From NCBI RefSeq assembly GCF_001440345.1, contig NZ_LJYX01000018.1:1-44995 (forward strand): 44,995 bases of DNA, written 5' to 3'. Positions 37,702 to 44,877 of the stretch are shown here, piece by piece. The notes under the pieces were generated by a model, which was not told the DNA's origin, searched no databases, and worked only from the letters and a program-made list of their open reading frames with translations. Origin of the DNA: Colwellia sp. TT2012. Lineage in GTDB: Bacteria; Pseudomonadota; Gammaproteobacteria; Enterobacterales; Alteromonadaceae. Numbering within the stretch: the first letter of the stretch is position 1; each line of letters begins with the position of its first letter. A program made the position numbers and the translations under genes.

Positions 37702-40230
37702 ATGAAATACTTATCTTTAACGGCTCTTGCCGTAACGTCAGTCCTTTCGGGCATGGCACAGGCTGCAACACTATCTAACGCTGCGACGATCGATTTTAAT
37801 CAAGGCGCAATCAATTCAATGACTGCTCAACCAACTGCCCTAACAGGTCTTGGTTTTAAAGCTGTCAAAACAGTGACCTTGACCAATGGCACTAAAAAGA
37901 CTCGCTATCAACAGCTTTACATGGGCGTGCCAGTATATGGTACTTCGGTAGTGGCTCCAACTGCTGTTCCTGGCATCATGAGCATGACATCGACTATCGG
38001 TAGCACCGCTCAAGGTAATATTTTGACCGGTATCGCTGGTGATATTAAGAACACAAAAGCTAAATATTCAGATAAAGCAGCGTTAAATATTTTACGCGCT
38101 AGCAATAACATTAATAATGTTAGCTTGGTTCAAGTGAGAACTGAAAATGAACAAAGCGAATTGTTTGTTTATCTTGATGACAATGGCGTAGCGCGTTTGG
38201 TTTACCTAACGTCTTATTTTGTACATCAGCCAACCCCAAGTCGTCCATATGCGATTATTGATGCCAACACTGGTGAGATAATCAAAAAGTGGGAAGGCTT
38301 AACCATGCGTCAGGCAACTGGCCCAGGTGGCAATACTAAAACTGGTCGTTATGTTTATGGCGTCGATTACCCAGCGTTAACCGTTGATGAAAATTGTCGT
38401 ATGAGCACTTCGAATGTTAATACTATCGATATGAATCATCAAACATGGGGCGGCAGCATTTTTCAATTTAACTGCCCAGAAAATAATTACAAAAGCATTA
38501 ATGGTGCTTTTTCACCATTAAACGATGCCCATTACTTTGGTAATGTTATATTTGATATGTATCAAGATTGGTTTAATGCTGCACCGCTTAACTTTAAGCT
38601 GACCATGAAAGTGCATTACGGGTATAACTACCAAAATGCATTTTGGAATGGTCGTGAAATGACCTTTGGCGACGGTGGTTCGGTGATGTACCCAATGGTT
38701 ACATTGGATGTGTCGGCTCATGAAGTCAGCCATGGTTTTACCGAACAAAACTCTGGACTAGTTTATATGGGTCATTCAGGTGGCATGAACGAATCATTCT
38801 CTGATATGGCAGGTGAAGCGGCAGAGTATTTCATGAAAGGCACCAACGATTGGATTATTGGCGGCGAGCTAATGAAGTTTTCTGATGGCATGCGCTTTTT
38901 AGATGATCCAACTAAAGACAACCGTTCAATTGCTCATATTAATGATTATTACGATGGCATCGACGTTCACCACAGCTCGGGTCTTTATAATAAAGTATTT
39001 TATACCTTAGCTCACAAAGCTGGTTGGAACACTCGCACTGCGTTTGAAGTCTTCACTTTAGCCAACCAACTATACTGGACTGCTAACTCAACCTTTACCG
39101 CCGGTGCTCAAGGGGTATGTTCTGCTGCAATCGATAAAGGGTTGAGTGTACAAGATATTCAAGACTCATTTGCCGTGGTTGGTATTGATTCTGGCTGTGC
39201 GACAACCGCTCCGATACCAACAGACGCTACCGAGTTAGTTAACGGTGTTAGATTGACTGGTCAAAGTGCCGAACGCGGTAGTGAAGTTTTCTACACCGTG
39301 ACTGTGCCTGAAAATTCTACCAGCCTAGATATTGCGATCACTGGTGGTAGCGGTGATGCCGACATCTATACCCGTTTTGGTGTGGTACCAACAACTAAGA
39401 GCTTCGATTGTCGTCCTTTTGTCACTGGTAATGAAGAATCATGTCAAATAGCTGAACCAACAGCTGGTGTTTACCATGTAATGCTTAAAGCATTCACAAG
39501 CTATGACAACATGACTATCACAGCAACATTTGATACGTCAACCACGACACCAATACCAATACCAGCAGACAATGTGCTAGTTAACGGTGTACCGGTAACA
39601 GGTTTAACGGCTGGAACAGGCGAGAGTGTACGTTATACGTTACAAGTTACTGAAGGTGCAACAGCGTTAAGCTTTGTTACTTCTGGTGGCCAAGGCGATG
39701 CTGATCTTTATGTAGCTTTTGATCGTGAACCGACTAAATCAGAATACGATTATCGTCCTTATGAAAGTGGTAATGATGAAACAGTGACAATTGCCTTGCC
39801 AAAAACAGGTACTTATCATGTGATGGTTCGAGCTTATTCTGAATTTAGTGATGTGGCACTAATGGCAGCATACACGCCAGCGGTACCAACTGATTCATTA
39901 CCAAATGCATGTGTAAGTCAAGAGCCTCTTGGTTATAACAAAGTGGAAGACGGTCAAGCGATCTGTACCACTGCGAACAGCGGTGACTTCTTTATTTACA
40001 TAGATAGTGATGTGACTACGGTAACAATCCGCACCGGTGGTGGTACCGGTAACGTTGATCTATACGCTAGCTACGGCAACTGGCCATCACCGACTGATCA
40101 TCAATACAAATCGACTAACATGTCTAACAATGAAAAAATTGTCGTGACTGGTCAGCAAGGTTGGTTGATGATCAACACCCATAGCAATGGTAGCAGTACA
40201 AATGTTACCTTACAGGTTGATTTAGATTAA
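37702..40230 (+). CDS. Secreted M4 metalloprotease (vibriolysin type) with PPC domains
   Basis: Zinc protease of 842 residues. Signal peptide about 1-21 (GMAQA|ATLS). The FTP/PepSY propeptide (about 25-200) acts as inhibitor and chaperone. The thermolysin-like domain has His340-Glu341-x-x-His344 (SAHEVSHGFTEQNSGL) and Glu364 (GGMNESFSD), and a later catalytic His in GIDVHHSSG. Two bacterial pre-peptidase C-terminal (PPC) domains follow (about 515-610 and 625-725; SGGSGDADIYTRF, SGGQGDADLYVAF), then a third related module (about 730-842; TGGGTGNVDLYASY). PPC domains aid secretion and are usually cleaved off. It is flanked by direct repeats. RBS TAGGAA upstream. Confidence 0.95.
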   Translation: MKYLSLTALAVTSVLSGMAQAATLSNAATIDFNQGAINSMTAQPTALTGLGFKAVKTVTLTNGTKKTRYQQLYMGVPVYGTSVVAPTAVPGIMSMTSTIGSTAQGNILTGIAGDIKNTKAKYSDKAALNILRASNNINNVSLVQVRTENEQSELFVYLDDNGVARLVYLTSYFVHQPTPSRPYAIIDANTGEIIKKWEGLTMRQATGPGGNTKTGRYVYGVDYPALTVDENCRMSTSNVNTIDMNHQTWGGSIFQFNCPENNYKSINGAFSPLNDAHYFGNVIFDMYQDWFNAAPLNFKLTMKVHYGYNYQNAFWNGREMTFGDGGSVMYPMVTLDVSAHEVSHGFTEQNSGLVYMGHSGGMNESFSDMAGEAAEYFMKGTNDWIIGGELMKFSDGMRFLDDPTKDNRSIAHINDYYDGIDVHHSSGLYNKVFYTLAHKAGWNTRTAFEVFTLANQLYWTANSTFTAGAQGVCSAAIDKGLSVQDIQDSFAVVGIDSGCATTAPIPTDATELVNGVRLTGQSAERGSEVFYTVTVPENSTSLDIAITGGSGDADIYTRFGVVPTTKSFDCRPFVTGNEESCQIAEPTAGVYHVMLKAFTSYDNMTITATFDTSTTTPIPIPADNVLVNGVPVTGLTAGTGESVRYTLQVTEGATALSFVTSGGQGDADLYVAFDREPTKSEYDYRPYESGNDETVTIALPKTGTYHVMVRAYSEFSDVALMAAYTPAVPTDSLPNACVSQEPLGYNKVEDGQAICTTANSGDFFIYIDSDVTTVTIRTGGGTGNVDLYASYGNWPSPTDHQYKSTNMSNNEKIVVTGQQGWLMINTHSNGSSTNVTLQVDLD

Positions 40231-40251
40231 TCTGATGGTTTGATGCCGAAC

Positions 40252-40281
40252 CCGAACATAGCAATATGTTCGGTTTTTTTT
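40252..40281 (+). terminator. Intrinsic terminator after M4 protease gene
   Basis: CCGAACATA and TATGTTCGG around GCAA, then eight T. A clear rho-independent terminator 21 bp past the stop codon. Confidence 0.9.
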
Positions 40282-40519
40282 ACTTAAATAGTTGCGTATT
40301 CAGCGTTCGCGCATATGAGGACAATGAATTTATCTCCTGCTGATACTCAGTTTTAATTAGCACAAATCTTATATGTGGTCGCTGGTATACCTCAAGGAAT
40401 ATTGGACACTCAAAAACTTTAGCTCCAAAAACAAACCTAACCGGAATTAATTATTTTGGTTATGAATAAGTAAAGTAAGAACCTTGGGGAGCTTACTACG
40501 GTCTTTAAATGGGATTTAT

Positions 40520-40566
40520 TAGCCAGATATTTTTACTTGTCATTATTATTATGGGTGGCAGAGTTA
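40520..40566 (+). repeat. Direct repeat copy 2, right of M4 protease gene
   Basis: TAGCCAGATATTTTTACTTG, then TTATGGGTGGCAGAGTTAA. Second copy of the repeat at 37484-37528. A related unit in reverse orientation (TATGGGTGTCCGATTATT on the minus strand) lies at 40856-40873. The gap 40282-40519 shows no gene. Confidence 0.6.
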
Positions 40567-40598
40567 AAAAGCGACAAACATAAAAAAGCGCCTTACGG

Positions 40599-40850
40599 TA
40601 ATGCAGATCAGTTAAGAAATTTTTAAGATCCATTGACCGATCTTCTGGTTAGGTTATAAAGGCTTCTGAATTTATTCAGGAGCCTTTTCTTTTGCAGCTA
40701 TCTACCGCTTTATCACAAGTTTCACAAAACAATTTCACCGAGTTTACTGCACTAAGTGAGCTATTAGAGCCTAGCCTCGTTGCTGATGCATTAGCACAAT
40801 CTGGAGTTGCTACCATCAGGAAACGTAAACTCCCCATGGAACAGAAATAA
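40599..40850 (+). mobile_element. Truncated IS4-family element (left end and transposase N-terminus)
   Basis: TAATGCAGATCAGTTAAG and CATTGACCGATC resemble the known left end of IS4 (TAATGCCGATCAGTTAAG). From a TTG at 40692 a frame of 52 codons reads ALSQVSQNNFTEF, LLEPSLVADALAQSGVATIRKRKLPMEQK, typical of the N-terminus of IS4 transposases (about 440 residues), and then stops at 40848-40850. The DDE catalytic domain and right end are missing. Immobile remnant. Confidence 0.75.
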
Positions 40851-40875
40851 ATAGAAATAATCGGACACCCATACT

Positions 40876-41055
40876 TTAATAAGTATTACTCACTGCAATA
40901 CCCGTTCGCGCGTTCAATTCGGCTTTTGTTGCTTTGCTCCCCAAGGAACTAGCTACGTCTTTAGCTAAAACACCTGGCTGGGAAGCGAGTAAAACAGCAT
41001 GAAGTTTATACGCTAATGAATATTGATCGTAATGACGTTTTCTTGTATATCCCAT
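40876..41055 (-). pseudogene. Truncated IS3-like orfA (transposase helix-turn-helix subunit)
   Basis: Frame of 59 residues with AGAGG before the ATG at 41055. MGYTRKRHYDQYSLAYKLHAVLLASQPGVLAKDVASSL looks like the N-terminal helix-turn-helix of IS3-family OrfA. After SSLG the sequence (SKATKAELNARTGIAVSNTY) does not continue the family, so a deletion junction is likely there. A possible terminal repeat (TGTACCACTTTGGTGGACA on the minus strand, 41090-41108) marks the element's start and lies immediately beside a cut-off attC. No orfB is present. Confidence 0.55.
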
Positions 41056-41114
41056 GATTAACCTCTTTGGTAACAATTAAATAAATAACTGTCCACCAAA
41101 GTGGTACAAGATCA

Positions 41115-41161
41115 AAGCGGAACCTAACCAACTGTTTTTGTTCCGTTTGAAGTGCTTGTAT
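41115..41161 (-). repeat. Partial integron attC site (distal end of array)
   Basis: Matches the R''-side half of the attC at 44781-44877, base for base, from AAGCGGAACC to the cassette end. The other half (expected CTAACGCCCACTTAAGCGG) is replaced by the IS3-like remnant. This is the attC of the cassette at 41174-41566. Confidence 0.7.
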
Positions 41162-41173
41162 GGATAATATACC

Positions 41174-41566
41174 CTATTTTGTCTTTAGAACAACGATCAA
41201 TGCCTTACCACCAAACCCATGTTTATTACATTTAGCTCTTACTATTACCTTAGAAATTTCTGATGGAATTTTGATTTTACAACGACTACGTGTAACTGGT
41301 TGCTCATTATCGTGAGGGTGACCAAGTGAACGGTATCCGAGTTGATTGCCCTCTAAATCTAAAACCTCCCATTTATCTGCGTAATGATCCCAGCCTTCGT
41401 CATTGTGTCGAACTGAAGTATCAAAACACCAACTACCGCTAGCTCTTTGAGTTGCTTCAACATGCGTAACCTGAGCAAAGTCTAAAGAGGTAGAATAAGT
41501 ATCTATGTCAAATTTTGATGCCAATGCAGATGATGCAAACATCGATAATATTAGTAACAGTTTCAT
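41174..41566 (-). CDS. Integron cassette: conserved secreted protein of unknown function
   Basis: Protein of 130 residues with a signal peptide (about 1-16, SALAS). The core CFDTSVRHNDEGWDHYADKWEVLD, LGHPHDNEQPVTRSRCKI and VRAKCNKHGFGGKALIV is a pattern I know from small uncharacterised secreted proteins in many bacteria (V-R-H-x-D-x-G-W-D-H-Y-A-D-x-W-E-V). Three cysteines. Possibly an immunoglobulin-like fold, but no activity is known. The whole cassette is bounded by attC sites at 41115-41161 and 41582-41672. Unlike many cassette genes it has clear homologues outside integrons. Confidence 0.7.
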   Translation of the reverse strand: MKLLLILSMFASSALASKFDIDTYSTSLDFAQVTHVEATQRASGSWCFDTSVRHNDEGWDHYADKWEVLDLEGNQLGYRSLGHPHDNEQPVTRSRCKIKIPSEISKVIVRAKCNKHGFGGKALIVVLKTK

Positions 41567-41581
41567 GTAAACTCCATTTCA

Positions 41582-41672
41582 CCTAACGCCTTGCTAAGCG
41601 GAAAATAATGGTTGGCTATAATCGCGAAGCGATGCCCAACTGTTATTTTTCCGTTTGATGTTCTTGTAGAGG
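41582..41672 (-). repeat. Integron attC site
   Basis: CCTAACGCCTTGCTAAGCGG at one end and CCGTTTGATGTTCTTGTA at the other form imperfect inverted arms. The centre holds GTTGGCTATAATCGCGAAGC and CCCAACTGTT. The same plan recurs between every pair of intact neighbours in 41.1-44.9 kb. It belongs to the excalibur-protein cassette (41686-41994). Confidence 0.75.
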
Positions 41673-41685
41673 TTTGAAAGCACCT

Positions 41686-41994
41686 CTACTTATTAAACTG
41701 TCTTTCGCACGGAATACCATCACCGTCGCCATCCATTTTCGTATTGGGGCAATAGCGGATAAAGTATTTCGCTTCTTCATATGATGTCATTTGAGAGCAA
41801 TGTTGTCTGCCATCGCATTTATAGGTAACCTTAGGCTTAGCTATCTCTTTAGCTTGAGCTAAGGTTTTCATAGCGTCACTGTTTGAGAATTCTGAAACAG
41901 CTTTTGTATGAGTTGATTCGACAAGAGTACTGTCTTTAAAGTAGAACTGCCAAGCAGCAGCACAAATAACTATGAGAATAATTAAATTTTTCAA
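41686..41994 (-). CDS. Integron cassette: excalibur calcium-binding domain protein
   Basis: Protein of 102 residues. An N-terminal hydrophobic segment (LIILIVICAAAWQFYF) anchors or exports it. The C-terminal half is the excalibur domain: YKCDGRQHCSQM, EEAKYFIRYCPNTKMDGDGDGIPCE (about 60-98), with the DxDxDGxxC calcium loop and four conserved cysteines. Similar proteins occur widely in marine gammaproteobacteria, sometimes with a DUF1294 or nuclease partner. The role is unknown; it may bind calcium in the periplasm. Confidence 0.85.
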   Translation of the reverse strand: MKNLIILIVICAAAWQFYFKDSTLVESTHTKAVSEFSNSDAMKTLAQAKEIAKPKVTYKCDGRQHCSQMTSYEEAKYFIRYCPNTKMDGDGDGIPCERQFNK

Positions 41995-42019
41995 TTGAAC
42001 ACCATCCTTGATAAAACCT

Positions 42020-42118
42020 CTAACGCCCTAATAACAGGCTAAGTAATAGTTGGCTAAAATTGTGTAGCGAAGCGAAACGTAGCCAACTGTTACGTGTCCT
42101 TGTTTATTTACTTGTTAT
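42020..42118 (-). repeat. Integron attC site, divergent
   Basis: CTAACGCCCTAATAACAGGC opposite GTCCTTGTTTATTTACTTGT, with the shared centre AGTTGGCTAAAATTGTGTAG and AGCCAACTGTTAC. The outer arms differ from the other attC sites but pair with each other (AATAAC against GTTATT-like stretches). It abuts the stop codon of the cassette gene at 42115. Confidence 0.7.
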
Positions 42119-42459
42119 ACGTTTTTATACAGGTCGTGTAATAATTCATTCTCTGTCTCGTTGAGAAGAGTATTACCATGAGTTAACTTAAGGTTATTGG
42201 AATCCCCAGATTTAGAGATTGATCTCACTCCATCTAATACACAAAGAAAGCCAAAAACAGATTCATTTACAGCATCAGATATAATACTTTTAACCATATT
42301 CTTATCAGAATTACTCAACGAGTTAAACCAAACCGATTTTTTAACTAAATTTTCATCTGGCTTTCTACCAGGAGGCGAACCTAAATTATCTATAGTATCT
42401 TCAATCGCAGATGTGGAAACAACATCTTCGATTATTGTAATAAACTCTGAGTTATTCAC
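42115..42459 (-). CDS. Integron cassette: hypothetical protein
   Basis: Protein of 114 residues, starting with GTG at 42459 behind a perfect AGGAGG (42464-42469). No signal or TM segment. Predicted helical. WFNSLSNSDKNMVKSIISDAVNESVFGFLCVLDGVRSI resembles a small uncharacterised family found in scattered bacteria, often in accessory DNA. The rest (GRKPDENLVKK, ETENELLHDLYKN) gives no clue. Downstream attC at 42020-42118 is intact; the upstream neighbour is an IS110 remnant instead of an attC. Confidence 0.6.
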   Translation of the reverse strand: MNNSEFITIIEDVVSTSAIEDTIDNLGSPPGRKPDENLVKKSVWFNSLSNSDKNMVKSIISDAVNESVFGFLCVLDGVRSISKSGDSNNLKLTHGNTLLNETENELLHDLYKNV

Positions 42460-42475
42460 CAAACCTCCTGAAACG

Positions 42476-42790
42476 TATAGACATAATGACTCCCACGAGG
42501 TGCTAGCCTCCAGATTCGTGGGTTAGTAAAACCAGAGCCATAATATATGTGTTAAACAATATAAACTGGAGGCTAACATGTACAAACATAACATACTTTT
42601 CATTGGCTTAGATACCCATAAAATCTCAACAGAAGTGGCGCACATAGAAGACCAACGTGGCGCAAAGCCCATTCATTATGGCAAAGTAAAAACCACCAAA
42701 GCAGCCATTACAAAATTGGCGCGGCAATATCAATCCAAATACCCACAGGCAACGCTACATTTTGTTTATGAAGCAAGCCCCTGTGGCTAT
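42476..42790 (+). mobile_element. Truncated IS110-family element inserted in the cassette array
   Basis: A leader (about 42476-42577) is followed by a recombinase start at 42578. The frame MYKHNILFIGLDTHKISTEVAHIE, with HFVYEASPCGY up to codon 71, is the N-terminus of an IS110-type DEDD recombinase (first Asp in GLDTHK). After 42790 the frame reads unrelated sequence and ends at 42847, so the catalytic remainder and right end are lost. The element occupies the place where the attC of the beta-lactamase cassette should be. IS110-group elements encode a guide (bridge) RNA in such a leader. Confidence 0.7.
42492..42575 (+). promoter_or_regulatory. Hairpin and anti-Shine-Dalgarno pairing in IS110 leader
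   Basis: CCCACGA (42492-42498) and TCGTGGG (42516-42522) form a 7-bp stem. Its loop holds TAGCCTCCAG (42504-42513), the exact reverse complement of CTGGAGGCTA (42566-42575), which carries the ribosome site of the recombinase. Either translation is repressed by long-range pairing or this is the folded core of a bridge-RNA-like transcript. Confidence 0.5.
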
Positions 42791-42811
42791 TGTTGCACTT
42801 CAAACTTGATA

Positions 42812-43957
42812 CTAGGTTTTTTTACACTCTTCAATGTTAATATGTGACTTCAATATTTCGGCCATTTTTGGGCGCATTCGCCAAAATTTATCTGGTATAT
42901 AGTTTGTTGCAAATGCAATCGAGGCATTGCATTCTGGTATAACCAGCAAATATGCAGTTGAAGCTTTATCTGTTACCCCACCATGATGTAAAACCGTCCA
43001 TGTCTGTTTATCATTATCGTTTAATCTTATTGAGCCAACACGCCAACCAAGTGAGTATTTGTCAGAATTAACTTCACCATTTCTTAATTTTGTCGGAGTA
43101 TATATTTCCTGTCTCACTTCTTTTGACAAATAATTACCACTATATGTTGCTTGTGCCATATTGACTAAATCAATGGGTGTCGATATAAACCCACCACCGC
43201 CAAAAAGAAAGCTTCTATCTCGATTTGTGGTTGACATGACATATTTACCATCAGTTTTGTAATCAGAGTAGTAAGTCGCTTCATGCTTTTCCCCCGCAAA
43301 TGACGTATCAAGTTCCGTGCTTTTCATTCCAAATTTTGACCACAATGAAGATTGAAGAAAATCAACGTAATTCATATTTGCTGCTTGCTCAATAACCGCA
43401 GACAACAAAATATATCCATTAGATGAGTATTTATACTCAGTGCCGGGTTTGAATAAAAGTGAATGGGAAGAAAACACATAGAATGCGTCAAACGGGCTTT
43501 TGTGATCTTTTGTATTTACAAATTCAGCTTCGTCACGCTCTGGGGTATCGTGTGGGATACCTGCTATATGAGACGCTAATTCTCTTACAGTGAAAGAATC
43601 TGTGTAGTCAGGCATTTTAATATACTGGCTGACTAATGAGTCTAAACTAATCTTCCCTAAATCAACCAATTTAGCTAATGCGATACCTGTCATCGGTTTT
43701 GCAAGGCTACCTACCGAGTATTGAGTCTCTACAGTAGCTTTTTTGCCTTCCTCTATATCTGCGTACCCTATTGCACCAGCAAAAACTAATCTATTGTCAA
43801 TGTTAATAGCAAGTGATAAAGAAGGTAGTTTATATTCTTGTTTTAATATTTTCATTTCATTTAACACCCCTTCATTTTTAGGGTGAGAATGCACTGAGGT
43901 GGAAATTACCCCGACAAGCAGAAAAACAATACGGAATAAATTTGTTAATCGTATCAC
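42812..43957 (-). CDS. Integron cassette: serine hydrolase, beta-lactamase class C/PBP-like
   Basis: Exported serine hydrolase of 381 residues (PF00144 family). The GTG start at 43957 is preceded by AAGGAAG; the longer frame to 44107 merely reads through the attC. Signal peptide about 1-25 (LLVGVISTSVHS|HPKN). Active-site motifs: Ser84-x-x-Lys87 (VGSLAKPMTG) and YSSNG (Y-x-N). A late HHGGVTDK stands where the KTG/HTG motif is expected. The family covers AmpC-like beta-lactamases, esterases and D-aminopeptidases; without an Omega/AmpC-specific signature, resistance cannot be assumed. It has lost its own attC to the IS110 insertion. Confidence 0.85.
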   Translation of the reverse strand: MIRLTNLFRIVFLLVGVISTSVHSHPKNEGVLNEMKILKQEYKLPSLSLAINIDNRLVFAGAIGYADIEEGKKATVETQYSVGSLAKPMTGIALAKLVDLGKISLDSLVSQYIKMPDYTDSFTVRELASHIAGIPHDTPERDEAEFVNTKDHKSPFDAFYVFSSHSLLFKPGTEYKYSSNGYILLSAVIEQAANMNYVDFLQSSLWSKFGMKSTELDTSFAGEKHEATYYSDYKTDGKYVMSTTNRDRSFLFGGGGFISTPIDLVNMAQATYSGNYLSKEVRQEIYTPTKLRNGEVNSDKYSLGWRVGSIRLNDNDKQTWTVLHHGGVTDKASTAYLLVIPECNASIAFATNYIPDKFWRMRPKMAEILKSHINIEECKKT

Positions 43958-43974
43958 GATACTTCCTTTAAAAG

Positions 43975-44070
43975 CTAACGCCCACTTAAGCGGACGAAGA
44001 TTGTTGGTTAAAATGTGTAGCGAAGTGGAACCTAACCAACTGTTTTTGTTCCGTTTAAAGTGCTTGTTAG
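43975..44070 (-). repeat. Integron attC site
   Basis: CTAACGCCCACTTAAGCGG at one end and CCGTTTAAAGTGCTTGTTAG at the other form imperfect inverted arms; the centre has TTGTTGGTTAAAATGTGTAG and CCTAACCAACTG. About 93% identical by eye to 44781-44877. It belongs to the cassette at 44073-44762 and ends three bases from its stop codon. Confidence 0.8.
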
Positions 44071-44072
44071 TT

Positions 44073-44762
44073 TTAAAATTTAAATACATCGTTAAATTTC
44101 TCACCATCTCGGATCTTAGCTAGGTTTTTATATAACGAAGTCCTATCAAGATCATCCACTGCAAGGCGGGCTGCTAAATAGTTTTCATAAGTATTACCAT
44201 CTGTAAAAAAATCTAAACCTTTTAACTTAACACCTTCGACTTTATCTCTTGTTAAGGAGATATTTTTAACTAATATGTGTTCTCTATGATCAACTATTGT
44301 TGCAATACCTTCACCAAACCAAAATGGTATATTAAACATATAGTTAATCCATCCAACTCTATGTATAACCTCAGCATGAAGTAGTTCATGTGAAACAACA
44401 TCTGTATTTTGTCCATCAGGACCAATCACAACACATTGTCCTATTGGCGAAGGGTACGTTTGTCCAACTGAGTTTATCGCAAAGCTAGCCACTTCATTTT
44501 TATTCATGACAATCACTATCTTAGGAAAAGAAACCATTGCTCCATAAGTACTAGTTATTCGTTTTTTTCCAGCACTAATTATGGATAAAATTTCTATATG
44601 TTTATTTCTTTGTGCTTCTGGGCTAATAAAAACATTAGGGCTAATCTCAACGTAATTTGAAAGTCCAATCAATTCACATGATAAGGCATGTCTCTGACTA
44701 ACCACTCCACTGATAACGAATATTAAGATAATTGCAGTAACAAATATCTTAAATTTTGACAT
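44073..44762 (-). CDS. Integron cassette: membrane-anchored HExxH peptidase-like protein
   Basis: Protein of 229 residues, starting at 44762 (AGGA 8 nt upstream). An N-terminal TM or signal segment (FVTAIILIFVISGVVS) is followed by a domain with His125-Glu126-x-x-His129 (VVSHELLHAEVIHRVGW) and FGEGIATIVDHRE about 20 residues later. That is the gluzincin/Peptidase_MA layout with Glu as third zinc ligand. The short size suggests a minimal metalloprotease facing the periplasm, substrate unknown. Bounded by two nearly identical attC sites, so it is a complete cassette. Confidence 0.65.
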   Translation of the reverse strand: MSKFKIFVTAIILIFVISGVVSQRHALSCELIGLSNYVEISPNVFISPEAQRNKHIEILSIISAGKKRITSTYGAMVSFPKIVIVMNKNEVASFAINSVGQTYPSPIGQCVVIGPDGQNTDVVSHELLHAEVIHRVGWINYMFNIPFWFGEGIATIVDHREHILVKNISLTRDKVEGVKLKGLDFFTDGNTYENYLAARLAVDDLDRTSLYKNLAKIRDGEKFNDVFKF

Positions 44763-44780
44763 CAATACATTCCTGTAAAA

Positions 44781-44877
44781 CTAACGCCCACTTAAGCGGA
44801 CAAAAATTGTTGGTTATAATGTGAAGCGAAGCGGAACCTAACCAACTGTTTTTGTTCCGTTTGAAGTGCTTGTATGG
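44781..44877 (-). repeat. Integron attC site (right-most seen)
   Basis: CTAACGCCCACTTAAGCGG opposite CCGTTTGAAGTGCTTGTA with the conserved centre TTGTTGGTTATAATGTGAAG and CCTAACCAACTG. It belongs to a cassette that begins beyond the right edge of the window. Confidence 0.8.

Noticed and set aside
42197..42526. 109-residue plus-strand frame over the cassette gene
   Set aside because: Antisense shadow of the gene at 42115-42459, which has a perfect AGGAGG site and lies in the common cassette orientation.
43958..44107. N-terminal 50-residue extension of the beta-lactamase frame
   Set aside because: It is a translation of the attC site; a GTG at 43957 with AAGGAAG upstream and a proper signal peptide is the real start.
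41115..44877. Regularly spaced repeats considered as a CRISPR array
   Set aside because: Units are about 95 bp, differ from each other, have inverted ends and are separated by whole genes; this is the attC pattern, not repeat-spacer.
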